Positions 28,549-37,470 of a stretch of DNA of 64,000 nt are shown in pieces. A program made the position numbers and the translations under genes. Location: contig JANXRW010000027.1 in NCBI GenBank assembly GCA_025356655.1, positions 1-64,000 of the forward strand. The letters are read 5' to 3'. Positions within the stretch are counted from its first letter, which is position 1. Each line of letters starts with the position of its first letter. Under the pieces are notes generated by a model. It was not told the origin of the DNA. It worked only from the letters and a program-made list of their open reading frames with translations, and did no database searches. Source of the stretch: Betaproteobacteria bacterium. Lineage in GTDB: Bacteria > Pseudomonadota > Gammaproteobacteria > Burkholderiales > SHXO01.

Positions 28549-31500
28549 CGGCGCGGCTCCCGGCGAAAGAGCGAACGCAGCGCATCGCCAAGGCGCCCGC
28601 CAGGTGCCTTGCGGGCAGCCTCGGCCGCCGCGTCGTCGGGCGCCGCGGCTAGGCGCTGCGCGTAGCAGGCGGCGATCTGGCCCACGCTCTGCTGGAACAG
28701 CTCCCCGGGCTGCATGCGGATCCCCGTGGCCGCCTCGAAGCGATCCACGACCTTCATGGACAACAGGGAGTGGCCGCCGAGGTCGAAGAAGTTGTCAAAG
28801 CGCCCGACGCCGGTCTGCCCCAACACCTCGCCGAAGATGTCAGCCACCAACTGCTCCACCGGGGTCATCGCTTGCCCATCTGGGGCTGCGTTGGAGACGG
28901 TCGGGTCCTGCGGTGCCGGCAGCGCGCGTTGGTCCACCTTGCCGTTGGGGGTGACCGGGAGCGCCTCGAGCCACATCAGCGCCGAGGGCAGCATGAACGC
29001 CGGTAACTCGGCGCTCGCGAAGGCGCGCAGTTCGCCCAGGTCGGGCCGAGTATTTCCCCGCGCCACCAGGTAGGCCACCAGCCGCTGGTCGCCTGGTCGG
29101 TCCTCACGCACCCGTGCGCAGCACTGGCTGACGGCGGGGTGGGCGGTGAGCGCCGCTTCCACCTCGCCCAGTTCCACGCGGTGGCCGCGGAGTTTTACCT
29201 GGTTGTCCAGGCGCCCGAGGATCTCGATGCGCCCGTCGCCCAGAAATCGCGCCAGGTCGCCGGTTGCATAGATCCGCCCGTCCCCGGCGAACGGGTCTGC
29301 CCGGAAGCGCTCCGCTGTGAGTTCCTCGCGCCGCAGGTAACCTCGGGCGACACCGCTGCCGCCGATCCAGAGCTCGCCGCGTGCGCCCTGCGGGAGCAGT
29401 TGTTGGTTGCGATCGAGAATGTAGGCGCGCATGTTGTCGAAGGGGCGTCCCACGGTGACGCTCAAGGATGCGTCGACGACGGGGTCGATGCAGGCCCACA
29501 CCGTCGCCTCGGTGGGTCCGTACATGTTCCACAACTCGCCACAGCCGTCGAGCAGTGGCGCGATGATGTCCGTGGGCAGGCGCTCGCCGCCGCACAGGAC
29601 CTTCAGCGAGCGTTTCCCGCGCCATCCCGAATCGAGGAGCATTCGCCAGGTCGACGGCGTCGCCTGCATCACCGTTGCGTCTTCGAGCAGCCGCCCGAGG
29701 CGGCCCGGGTCGGTGATGCTGTCGCGGCCGGCAAGCAGTATCCGGCCTCCCACCGCCAGCGGCAGGAAGAGCTCAAGCACGTGAATATCAAAGCTGATGG
29801 TAGTGACCGCCAGCAGGGTATCACCCGCGCCCAAGCCCGGCCGTTCCCGCATGGCGTGGAGGAAGTTCACCACCGCCCGATGCTCGATCTGCACGCCCTT
29901 GGGCCGGCCGGTGGAACCCGAGGTGTAGATCACGTAGGCGAGGTTATCCGGCCCGGCGGCCGGGGCGGGAGCCGACGGTGGCTGGGCGGAGAGGGCACTC
30001 CAGCCGCTGTCCAGGCACAGCACGCCCGGATGCGCCGCGGGCAGTCGCCCGCGCAGGCTGTCCTGGGTGAGGATTAGGCGCGCGCCGGAGTCCTCGAGCA
30101 TGTGCGCGATGCGCGCCTCGGGGTAGCTCGGGTCCACGGGGACATAGGCCCCACCGGCCTTCAGGATCCCGAGAAGGGCGACCATCATGGCACTGGAGCG
30201 TTCCATGAACACGGCGACCAGGTCGTCCGGGTGCACGCCGAGTTCGCGCAGTGCATGGGCGACTTGGTTGGACAGGCGGTCGAGTTCGCCGTAGCTGAGA
30301 CTGCGGTCCTCGCAGGTGAGCGCTGGGGCTTCGGGCGTGCGCGCCGCCTGTGCCTGGAGCAGACCATGCAGCGTCTCGCCCTCAGGGCGGACCGCCTGCG
30401 TGGCGTTCCACTCCACGAGCAAACGGTTGCGTTCCACGGCAGGCAGCAGTGGTAAGCCCCAGACCGCTTCGGTGGGCGTGTCCACCACCGCGGCCGCCAG
30501 CACCTCCAACTGCGCAGCCAAGCGTTCGACGGTGGCGCGTTCGAACAGCGCCGTGGAATATTCCAGCCAGCCCTCCACCCGCGCGTCGGGGCCGGCACTC
30601 GGGTCGTAACAATAGAGCCCCAGGTCGAATTCAGCGTTGCCAGCGTGGGCTTCGCGCGCCCGCACCGCGACCTCTCCCCAGTTCACCACGCCGGCCGGCA
30701 CGTTCATGAAAGAAAAGCTGACCTGGAACAGGGGGCTGCGGCTGCGGTCACGCTCGGGCCGCAAGGCCTCGACGAGCTTTTCGAAGGGCAATTCGCGGTA
30801 CTCGTTCGCGCTCAGCACCCCGTCGCGTACGCGCCGAAGAAGCCCCTGGAAGCTGAGCTCACCGGAGAGGTCCGTGCGTAACACCAAGTTGTTCACGAAG
30901 GGCCCCACCAAACCTTCCAGGTCGTCCTGCGGGCGGTCTGCCGCCGGAACGCCCACCGCGATGTCCGTCTGCCCGGTGTGGCGCGCAAGCAGCAGCTTGA
31001 ACACGCTGAGTAGCACCATGAAGAGCGAGGCACCGGCCTCGCGGCCGCAGGCCTTCAGGGCCGGTGTGAGCGAGGCTGGCCAGCGTAGGGGTACGCGCGC
31101 CCCTTCGAAGCGCTGAATCGCCGGGCGGGGATAGTCGGTGGCGAGTTCCAGGGGTTGCAGGCCGGCGAGCCGATCCACCCAGAAGGCCTGCAACCGCGCG
31201 AGGCGTTCCCCCGAGAGCCATTGGCGCTGCCAGCGAGCGAAGCGCGCGAAGTCTGTGGGCAGGGGCGCGAGGGCCCCGCTGTAGCCCTGCGCCAGCGTGC
31301 GGTAGAGGGTCCCGAGTTCGCCGACGAGTATTTGCATGGACCAGGCATCCGTGATGATGTGGTGCAGGGTCAATACCAGCCGGTGCCGTTCGTCGGAGAA
31401 GCGCAGCAGTCCCACGCGCCAGGGCGCCGCGGCCGCGAGATCGAAGGGTAGGCGCGCCCATTGTTCGCTGAGCAGCGCCGCCTGCGCCTCGTCGGCTACC

Positions 31501-34500
31501 TCGTGCGCGTTCAGGCTTGGCGCCACCGCCGCGGGCAGGACTTCTTGCACCGGGAGGCTGTCTTCGAGCACGAAGCGCGTGCGCAGGCTCGCGTGGCGCA
31601 GGCTGAGCGCCTGCAGGGCCTGCCCGAGCCGATCGGGTTGTAGCGGCCCCGCCAGATCAAGGAGCACCTGTTTGTTGTAGATGGCCGTGCCCGCCTCTAG
31701 CTGCTCGACGAACCAGATCCGCTCCTGGGCGAAGGACAGCGGATGGCGTTCGGGCGCCGCACTCACCGCACGCCGCCCGGATAGTTCGAGCAGCGCACCC
31801 AGCGTGGCATCCAGAAGTCGCCGGACCGTCTCTTCGCGATGCAGTTGGGTACTAAATCGCCATTCCAACTGCAGCGCGCCCTGAGAGATCCAGGCGTTGA
31901 GCTCGAAGACGTGCCCGCGGTGTTCCTCCGGCGCACGGCACCAGGGGCTACCGACGCTTTCCAACTGCAAGATCTGGTCGCGAGCGGCGCTGCTGTCTTC
32001 CATGGCGCCCTGGTAAAGGAACACGATCTCCGGATGGGCGATCGAGGCTAGGCGGCCAGACCCGACGGCGTCCCGGCGCAGGTATCGCAGTAGCCCGTAG
32101 GCGAAGCCGTGCGGGCGTACCGCGTCCAGGGCCGATGCGGCCAAGTCGCGGGCATCGCTCGGGTTCCGGCCGGTACTGGCCACGAGCGGATAAAGCGATG
32201 TGAACCAGCCCACCGTTCGGGAGACGTCCAGGTCCTCCGCGAAGCTCTCACGACCATGCCCCTCGATGTCGAACCAGACGTCCTCGGCTCCACTCCAGCG
32301 ACCGAGGCTGTTGGCGAGCGCCCCGAGCAGGGCGGCTACCACCCCCGGGCCGCCGCGGGCCGCGAGCGAGCGCGTCGCTTCAGCATCAAGGCTCGCCCGC
32401 AGGTGACGGGTGTCGCCTTCGCGGTTTTCGGCGGCAGGGAAATCCAGGGGCAACCGCACCGGAGCGGTCCGGGCGAGCGCCGTCCAATAGTCGAGGTGCG
32501 TCGCAAGCTGCGCCGATGCCGCATGCTCCCTGAGCCGCCGGGCCCAGACGGTGAACGGCGTGAGGGGTGCTAGCGCGACGTCCTTGCCGGCGAGACAGGC
32601 CGGGTAGGCCTCGTTCAGGTCCGTCAGCAAGGTGCGCAGTGCGATGACATCAGCGACCAGGTGGTGCGCCACCAGGAGGAGGTGCCCGGCGTTGCCGGGA
32701 CCCTGGTCGAACAGCACACCGCGTACCAGCGGACCGTCGCTCAGATCGAGGCTAGCCTGTGCTTCGCGTTCGGCCTCGTCCATCATCGCCGCCCTCTGCT
32801 CCGGCGCCAGACCGGTGAGGTCCATGACCCGGAGCGGTGGAACGGCACGCGGGCCGAGTTCCTGTATCCAGGTGTTCGCCTGCCGGAAGCGCAGCGCAAA
32901 GACGTCGTGGCGGAGGATTCCCTGCGCCCACGCCTTGGTCAGCGCCTCGCCGACGAATCCCGGTGCGGCGGTTGCTCGGAGCGAGATGCCCCAGTGGCGG
33001 CGGTGCAGCAGGGGCAGATCGAAGAACCAACACTGTACCGGTGTCAGTGGCACCGGGCCGCGCAACGCGTCGAGCGACCCGCCCGTGGATATTGGGGCGG
33101 GTGTGGCCGCGTCCAGCGCACGGGCGATACGGGCAATGGTACGCAGCTCGAAGACCTGCTTGACCCCCATGTTGAGGCCTGCGCGTCGGGCACGGCCGCA
33201 CAACTGAATACTAACGACAGAGTCGCCGCCGAGGTCGAAGAAGTCATCATCCACGCCGACGCGAGGGACGCCCAGCAGGTCCTGCCAGACGGACACCAAG
33301 GTCTTCTCCGTGGCGCTCTGGGCGGCCAGGAAAGGTGGGCTCGGGTCCGCCCGCGCATCGGTCGCGGAGGGCAGCGCCGAGTCAGCTGCAACCCCCGGGC
33401 GGAGCGCAGCCCCGAGCTTGGTGGAGGAGCTCCCGGCCATGCGCGGACCCAGGTCCAGGGTGGACACGACGATCTGCGGCGAATTTTGGGTCAGCGCGAC
33501 ACGCAACGCGCGCGCTCCTTCCGCATGGGTGAGGCCCTCGAGCACGCCGGTGGCCGCCTCGCGTGCCATACCCGCCTCGACCCAGTTGTCCCAGTTCACC
33601 GACAGGATGCGCAGCGCGCGTGAACTCTGTGCCACCGCGTCCAGGTAGAGGTTGGCAGCCGTGTACTCCAGCCGACCGGCCCGCCCGATCAGTGAGGTGA
33701 GCGAGGAGCACAGCAGGAGGAATTCCAGCGGTTGGTCGCCAAAAGCGCGCAGCAGCGACTGCAGACCCCGCACCTTGGGCGAGAGTACTTGGTCGATAGC
33801 GACGGCGTCCTGCATCGCGATGAGCGCTCCGCCCGGCACGCCCGCCGCGTGGATGATTCCGCACAGGGGACCGAAGCGCGCGTGTGCCTGCTCGCGAACC
33901 GTGGCCATCGCGTTGGCATCGGCCACATCCGCGGCCAGCACCATGACTTCGCCGCCAGCCTGCTCGATCCGTAGGACGGCCCGGATGCGCTGTCCTATGT
34001 CGTCCTCCGCGCCCTCCAGCGACGCCCAGGTGGCGCGATCGGGTAATCCCCTTCGCCCCACCAGCACCAAGCGGGCCTGGACGGTTCGGGCGAGTTCTTC
34101 CGCCAGTGCGAGGCCCATGCCCCCCAGGCCGCCGGTGATGAGATACACGCCGCCGGCGCGCAGGCCGGCGTTGCCTGCCGCAGCCCCTGGTAGGAGGGGC
34201 AGCGGTTCCATGGTTTGACGCCAGCGCTGCCCCGCGCGGTAAGCCACCAGCCGATCGGGCGCCTCGAGCAGCGCCTCGCCTAGCACCTGATCAGGCCAGC
34301 GCGCATCCCGCAGGTCCACATCGACGAATTGGCAGCCGATGTCGTCCAGTTCCTGGGGCAGCACCAAGGTGAAGGCATGGCCCAGCGCGCGCTCGGGAAC
34401 GATGCTCTCGTCCCCGGTCACCGACCAGGCGCATCCCGCAACTAGCGTCAGGCGCCGCGGATGCGCCAGGCCGTCGCGGGTCCAGCGCTGAGCACAGGCG

Positions 34501-37454
34501 AGGAGGTGGGCGAAGCCGCCGTCACCGGCCTCCTCCGGCACGAGGAACAGAAGGTGTTCGCCCCACGCCTGTGCCGTGTCGAGTTGCTGCAGCGAAATGC
34601 TCTCGGCGGGCCCACCGAGGTCGCGGATCCGCCCCGCCAGCAATTCGGCCGCAGGTGCACTGCCAGCCACCAGCCAAGAACCCGTGGGCCGCCGCGCGCC
34701 GAGCGGAGGCGGGCTGCGGGTCCAACCCGGAACGTAGTACCACTGGTCCGATGGCCGACGCGTGGGCGCGGCTAGCAGCGTGGCTTTGGGCGCTGCGTCT
34801 ACCCAGTGGCGCTGCCGCACGAAGGCGTAGCCGGGCAGCGGCAGGCGCCGGCAAGGCGACGGTCCTAGAGTTGCCGCTCCGAGTTCGACGCCTTGCGTCC
34901 ACAGGCGCCCGAGCGCGGCCCGCAGGATGGCGCGATCGTCAGCCGTATCGGCAGGATGGCGCAGGCAGGCCGCCACTACGGGGGCGGCGCGCAGGTCAGC
35001 CTGGCGCCGCAGTAAGCCCGAGAGGGTGGTGCCGGGGCCCACTTCCAGGAACACCGGGTTGTCTAGTCCGAGCAGCACCTGCGCTGCCTGGGCGAACTGC
35101 ACCGTGCCACGAATATTTCCGTGCCACAGCGTCGTGCCTTGGACCTCGTCCGCATCGACCCAATGCCCCGTCACCGTCGAAACGTAGGGCAGCACCGGCG
35201 CCCTCCGCGGCACGCGCGCGAGCAACTCCAGAAACGGCGCCAGCATGGGCTCCATCATGGCCGAGTGGAAAGCATGCGAGGTGCGTAGTGGGGTGCACTC
35301 GACGCTGTAGCGCGCCGCGAGTTCGTTCGCTAGCGCAGCCACCGCCGCGTCAGGTCCGGCCACCACACAGAGGCGGGGCGCATTCTCCGCAGCGAGGCTC
35401 AGTTCCGTGCCCAGCAGCGGGAGCAGTTCCTCGCGCGAGATCGGCACCGAGAGCATGGTGCCGGGCGCCTGCCGTTGCATCAGCCGTCCCCGTTCCACCA
35501 CCAGTGCTAGCGCCTCGTCGAGCGTAAACACCCCAGCCACGCAGGCGGCGACCCATTCCCCGAGGCTGTGCCCGGCCATGGCCGCAGGTTGCAGGCCGAG
35601 CCCCATCAAGAAGGATGCGAGGGCGTACTCCACCACGAATAGGGCAGGCTGCGCGAGCGCCGTCTGACGCAGGCGCGCCTCCAGGGTCGGCTCGTCCGTA
35701 GCCGCGTCGACGCAGAAAACAGCCTCCCGCAGGTCCACGTGCAGGAGGGGCAGCAGACGCTCCGCGCAGTCATCGACGACCGCCCGGAAGGCCGGCTCGC
35801 CCCGATAGAGGTCCCGGCCCATGCCGAGGTACTGGGCACCTTGGCCCGGGAACAGGAAAACCAGATTGGGCGGGCCGCGCCCGGCGTCGCCGTCGATCCA
35901 ACTGCGCGGGTCGCGCAGTGCCGCGGCGCCGGCGAGGGCGCTTGCCGCCACCACGGCACGGCGCCGGGCGAAGCGCCCGCGGCCCTCGAGCAGCGTGAAG
36001 GCGACGTCCCTGAGGGCGATGTCCGGATGCGCCTCGAGATGGGCCGCCAGGTTTTCTGTCATGCGCTCCAGGCCCGCCGCCGTCGAGGCCGAGAGCACGA
36101 GGAGCCGCGGCTCGTCCGTGGCGGACTGCGCCTCCAGGTCGGGGGCCTCCTGGAGCACGACATGCGCGTTGGTTCCGCCGATGCCGAAGGAACTGACGCC
36201 GGCGCGGCGCGGGCCGGCCGGGCTCACCCAGGGGGTCGGTGCAGCCACAACGAAGAAGGGAGATTGCTCCAGGGCCAACTGCGGGTTGGGGGTGCGGAAG
36301 TTCAGGCTCGGCGGCAGTACCCGGTGCTTGAGCGCGAGCACGGCCTTGATCAGTCCGGCCACGCCGGCGGCGGCATCGAGGTGGCCGATATTGGTCTTGA
36401 TCGAGCCGATGCCGCAGAACTGGCGCTCCGGGGTCGAGCGGCGGAACGCCTGGGTGAGGGCACCGATCTCGATCGGGTCGCCGAGCGGCGTTCCCGTCCC
36501 GTGTGCTTCGATGAGGCCGATGCTCTGCGCGCTCACTTCGGCCAGCGTGTGAGCGGTCTCGATGAGGCGAATCTGGCCGTCCAAACCGGGTGCCGTGTAG
36601 CCCGCCTTGGCCGCACCGTCATTGTTGGCGGCCGAGGCGAGGATCACCGCTTGGATAGGGTCGCCATCCTCCAACGCGTCGCTCAGGCGCTTGAGCAGGA
36701 CCGCCCCGGCCCCGTCGCCCTTGAGGCAGCCCTGGGCGTCGGCGTCGAAGGCGCGGCAGTGACCGTCAGGCGAGAAGATCATCCCGTCCTGATGGTGGTA
36801 GCCCCAGTGCTGCGGCAGCGTGAGGGACACGCCACCGGCCACCGCCATGTCACAACTGCCCGTGATCAGTTGCTGGCAGGCCAAGTGCACGGCCACCAGC
36901 GACGTCGAGCAGGCCGATTGGACGGCAAGGCTAGGCCCGCGAAGATTGAGCTTGTAGCTCACTCGCAGCGTAAGGTGGTCGACGACGTTGGAGTAGGCCG
37001 CCTGGAACTCACCGATCCGAGCAAGCGCTTCGGGGTTGCCGCGCAGTTGCTCCTGCAGGTAATCATCGACGCTAGCGCCGGCGAAGATGCCGATCAGCCC
37101 CGGGTAACGGCGGGGATCATAGCCTGCGTTCTCGATGGCTTCCCAGACGACCTCCAGGAAGATGCGGTGCTGCGGATCGATGGCTTCCGCTTCCCGGGGG
37201 CGATAACCGAAGAACTCCGCATCGAACCGGTCGAAGTCGTCGAGGACGCCGTGGGCAGGCACAAAATTCGGCGCCGCGACCTCGGCCGCGCTGCGCCCGA
37301 GTGCCACCAACTCCTCCGGCGCGAGGCGGCGGATCGATTCGACGCCGCCGCAGAGGTTGCGCCAGAGCGCAGAGAGATCCGGCGCACCCGGAAAACGCCC
37401 GGCCATGCCGATGACGGCGATCTCGAACCCGGTCCACTCCCGTGTTTCTGACAT
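28545..37454 (-). CDS. Hybrid PKS-NRPS: KS-AT-KR-T-E-C-A-T
   Basis: KS (VQSACSTSLVAVH, EAHGTGTPLGDPIE, KTNIGHLDAAAG), AT (GHSLGEW, HAFH), KR (TGGLGGMG, CSSLTSLIGRAGRLEYTAAN), T (FFDLGGDSVVSIQL), E (LTPVQCWFF, IEGHGRE, RTVGWFTSLYPL), C (LSFAQERIWF, HHIITDAWS), A (YTSGSTGRPKG, MYGPTEATVW), T (FFDLGGHSLLSM). Start at MSETREWTG. Confidence 0.95.
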   Translation of the reverse strand: MSETREWTGFEIAVIGMAGRFPGAPDLSALWRNLCGGVESIRRLAPEELVALGRSAAEVAAPNFVPAHGVLDDFDRFDAEFFGYRPREAEAIDPQHRIFLEVVWEAIENAGYDPRRYPGLIGIFAGASVDDYLQEQLRGNPEALARIGEFQAAYSNVVDHLTLRVSYKLNLRGPSLAVQSACSTSLVAVHLACQQLITGSCDMAVAGGVSLTLPQHWGYHHQDGMIFSPDGHCRAFDADAQGCLKGDGAGAVLLKRLSDALEDGDPIQAVILASAANNDGAAKAGYTAPGLDGQIRLIETAHTLAEVSAQSIGLIEAHGTGTPLGDPIEIGALTQAFRRSTPERQFCGIGSIKTNIGHLDAAAGVAGLIKAVLALKHRVLPPSLNFRTPNPQLALEQSPFFVVAAPTPWVSPAGPRRAGVSSFGIGGTNAHVVLQEAPDLEAQSATDEPRLLVLSASTAAGLERMTENLAAHLEAHPDIALRDVAFTLLEGRGRFARRRAVVAASALAGAAALRDPRSWIDGDAGRGPPNLVFLFPGQGAQYLGMGRDLYRGEPAFRAVVDDCAERLLPLLHVDLREAVFCVDAATDEPTLEARLRQTALAQPALFVVEYALASFLMGLGLQPAAMAGHSLGEWVAACVAGVFTLDEALALVVERGRLMQRQAPGTMLSVPISREELLPLLGTELSLAAENAPRLCVVAGPDAAVAALANELAARYSVECTPLRTSHAFHSAMMEPMLAPFLELLARVPRRAPVLPYVSTVTGHWVDADEVQGTTLWHGNIRGTVQFAQAAQVLLGLDNPVFLEVGPGTTLSGLLRRQADLRAAPVVAACLRHPADTADDRAILRAALGRLWTQGVELGAATLGPSPCRRLPLPGYAFVRQRHWVDAAPKATLLAAPTRRPSDQWYYVPGWTRSPPPLGARRPTGSWLVAGSAPAAELLAGRIRDLGGPAESISLQQLDTAQAWGEHLLFLVPEEAGDGGFAHLLACAQRWTRDGLAHPRRLTLVAGCAWSVTGDESIVPERALGHAFTLVLPQELDDIGCQFVDVDLRDARWPDQVLGEALLEAPDRLVAYRAGQRWRQTMEPLPLLPGAAAGNAGLRAGGVYLITGGLGGMGLALAEELARTVQARLVLVGRRGLPDRATWASLEGAEDDIGQRIRAVLRIEQAGGEVMVLAADVADANAMATVREQAHARFGPLCGIIHAAGVPGGALIAMQDAVAIDQVLSPKVRGLQSLLRAFGDQPLEFLLLCSSLTSLIGRAGRLEYTAANLYLDAVAQSSRALRILSVNWDNWVEAGMAREAATGVLEGLTHAEGARALRVALTQNSPQIVVSTLDLGPRMAGSSSTKLGAALRPGVAADSALPSATDARADPSPPFLAAQSATEKTLVSVWQDLLGVPRVGVDDDFFDLGGDSVVSIQLCGRARRAGLNMGVKQVFELRTIARIARALDAATPAPISTGGSLDALRGPVPLTPVQCWFFDLPLLHRRHWGISLRATAAPGFVGEALTKAWAQGILRHDVFALRFRQANTWIQELGPRAVPPLRVMDLTGLAPEQRAAMMDEAEREAQASLDLSDGPLVRGVLFDQGPGNAGHLLLVAHHLVADVIALRTLLTDLNEAYPACLAGKDVALAPLTPFTVWARRLREHAASAQLATHLDYWTALARTAPVRLPLDFPAAENREGDTRHLRASLDAEATRSLAARGGPGVVAALLGALANSLGRWSGAEDVWFDIEGHGRESFAEDLDVSRTVGWFTSLYPLVASTGRNPSDARDLAASALDAVRPHGFAYGLLRYLRRDAVGSGRLASIAHPEIVFLYQGAMEDSSAARDQILQLESVGSPWCRAPEEHRGHVFELNAWISQGALQLEWRFSTQLHREETVRRLLDATLGALLELSGRRAVSAAPERHPLSFAQERIWFVEQLEAGTAIYNKQVLLDLAGPLQPDRLGQALQALSLRHASLRTRFVLEDSLPVQEVLPAAVAPSLNAHEVADEAQAALLSEQWARLPFDLAAAAPWRVGLLRFSDERHRLVLTLHHIITDAWSMQILVGELGTLYRTLAQGYSGALAPLPTDFARFARWQRQWLSGERLARLQAFWVDRLAGLQPLELATDYPRPAIQRFEGARVPLRWPASLTPALKACGREAGASLFMVLLSVFKLLLARHTGQTDIAVGVPAADRPQDDLEGLVGPFVNNLVLRTDLSGELSFQGLLRRVRDGVLSANEYRELPFEKLVEALRPERDRSRSPLFQVSFSFMNVPAGVVNWGEVAVRAREAHAGNAEFDLGLYCYDPSAGPDARVEGWLEYSTALFERATVERLAAQLEVLAAAVVDTPTEAVWGLPLLPAVERNRLLVEWNATQAVRPEGETLHGLLQAQAARTPEAPALTCEDRSLSYGELDRLSNQVAHALRELGVHPDDLVAVFMERSSAMMVALLGILKAGGAYVPVDPSYPEARIAHMLEDSGARLILTQDSLRGRLPAAHPGVLCLDSGWSALSAQPPSAPAPAAGPDNLAYVIYTSGSTGRPKGVQIEHRAVVNFLHAMRERPGLGAGDTLLAVTTISFDIHVLELFLPLAVGGRILLAGRDSITDPGRLGRLLEDATVMQATPSTWRMLLDSGWRGKRSLKVLCGGERLPTDIIAPLLDGCGELWNMYGPTEATVWACIDPVVDASLSVTVGRPFDNMRAYILDRNQQLLPQGARGELWIGGSGVARGYLRREELTAERFRADPFAGDGRIYATGDLARFLGDGRIEILGRLDNQVKLRGHRVELGEVEAALTAHPAVSQCCARVREDRPGDQRLVAYLVARGNTRPDLGELRAFASAELPAFMLPSALMWLEALPVTPNGKVDQRALPAPQDPTVSNAAPDGQAMTPVEQLVADIFGEVLGQTGVGRFDNFFDLGGHSLLSMKVVDRFEAATGIRMQPGELFQQSVGQIAACYAQRLAAAPDDAAAEAARKAPGGRLGDALRSLFRREPRR

Positions 37455-37470
37455 GGCTCCGTTTGCCCTT

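Noticed and set aside
31780-33055. Reading the domain after the PKS carrier as an ordinary condensation domain
   Set aside because: It carries the E-domain set (IEGHGRE, RTVGWFTSLYP, PxxGxxYGLLRYL) and is preceded by a GGDS carrier, which favours the E assignment.
34571-35527. 318-aa plus-strand ORF
   Set aside because: Antisense to the AT domain; Ala/Arg-rich low-complexity translation.
35739-37451. 570-aa plus-strand ORF
   Set aside because: Antisense to the KS/AT region of the PKS gene; no family motif; GC-driven shadow ORF.
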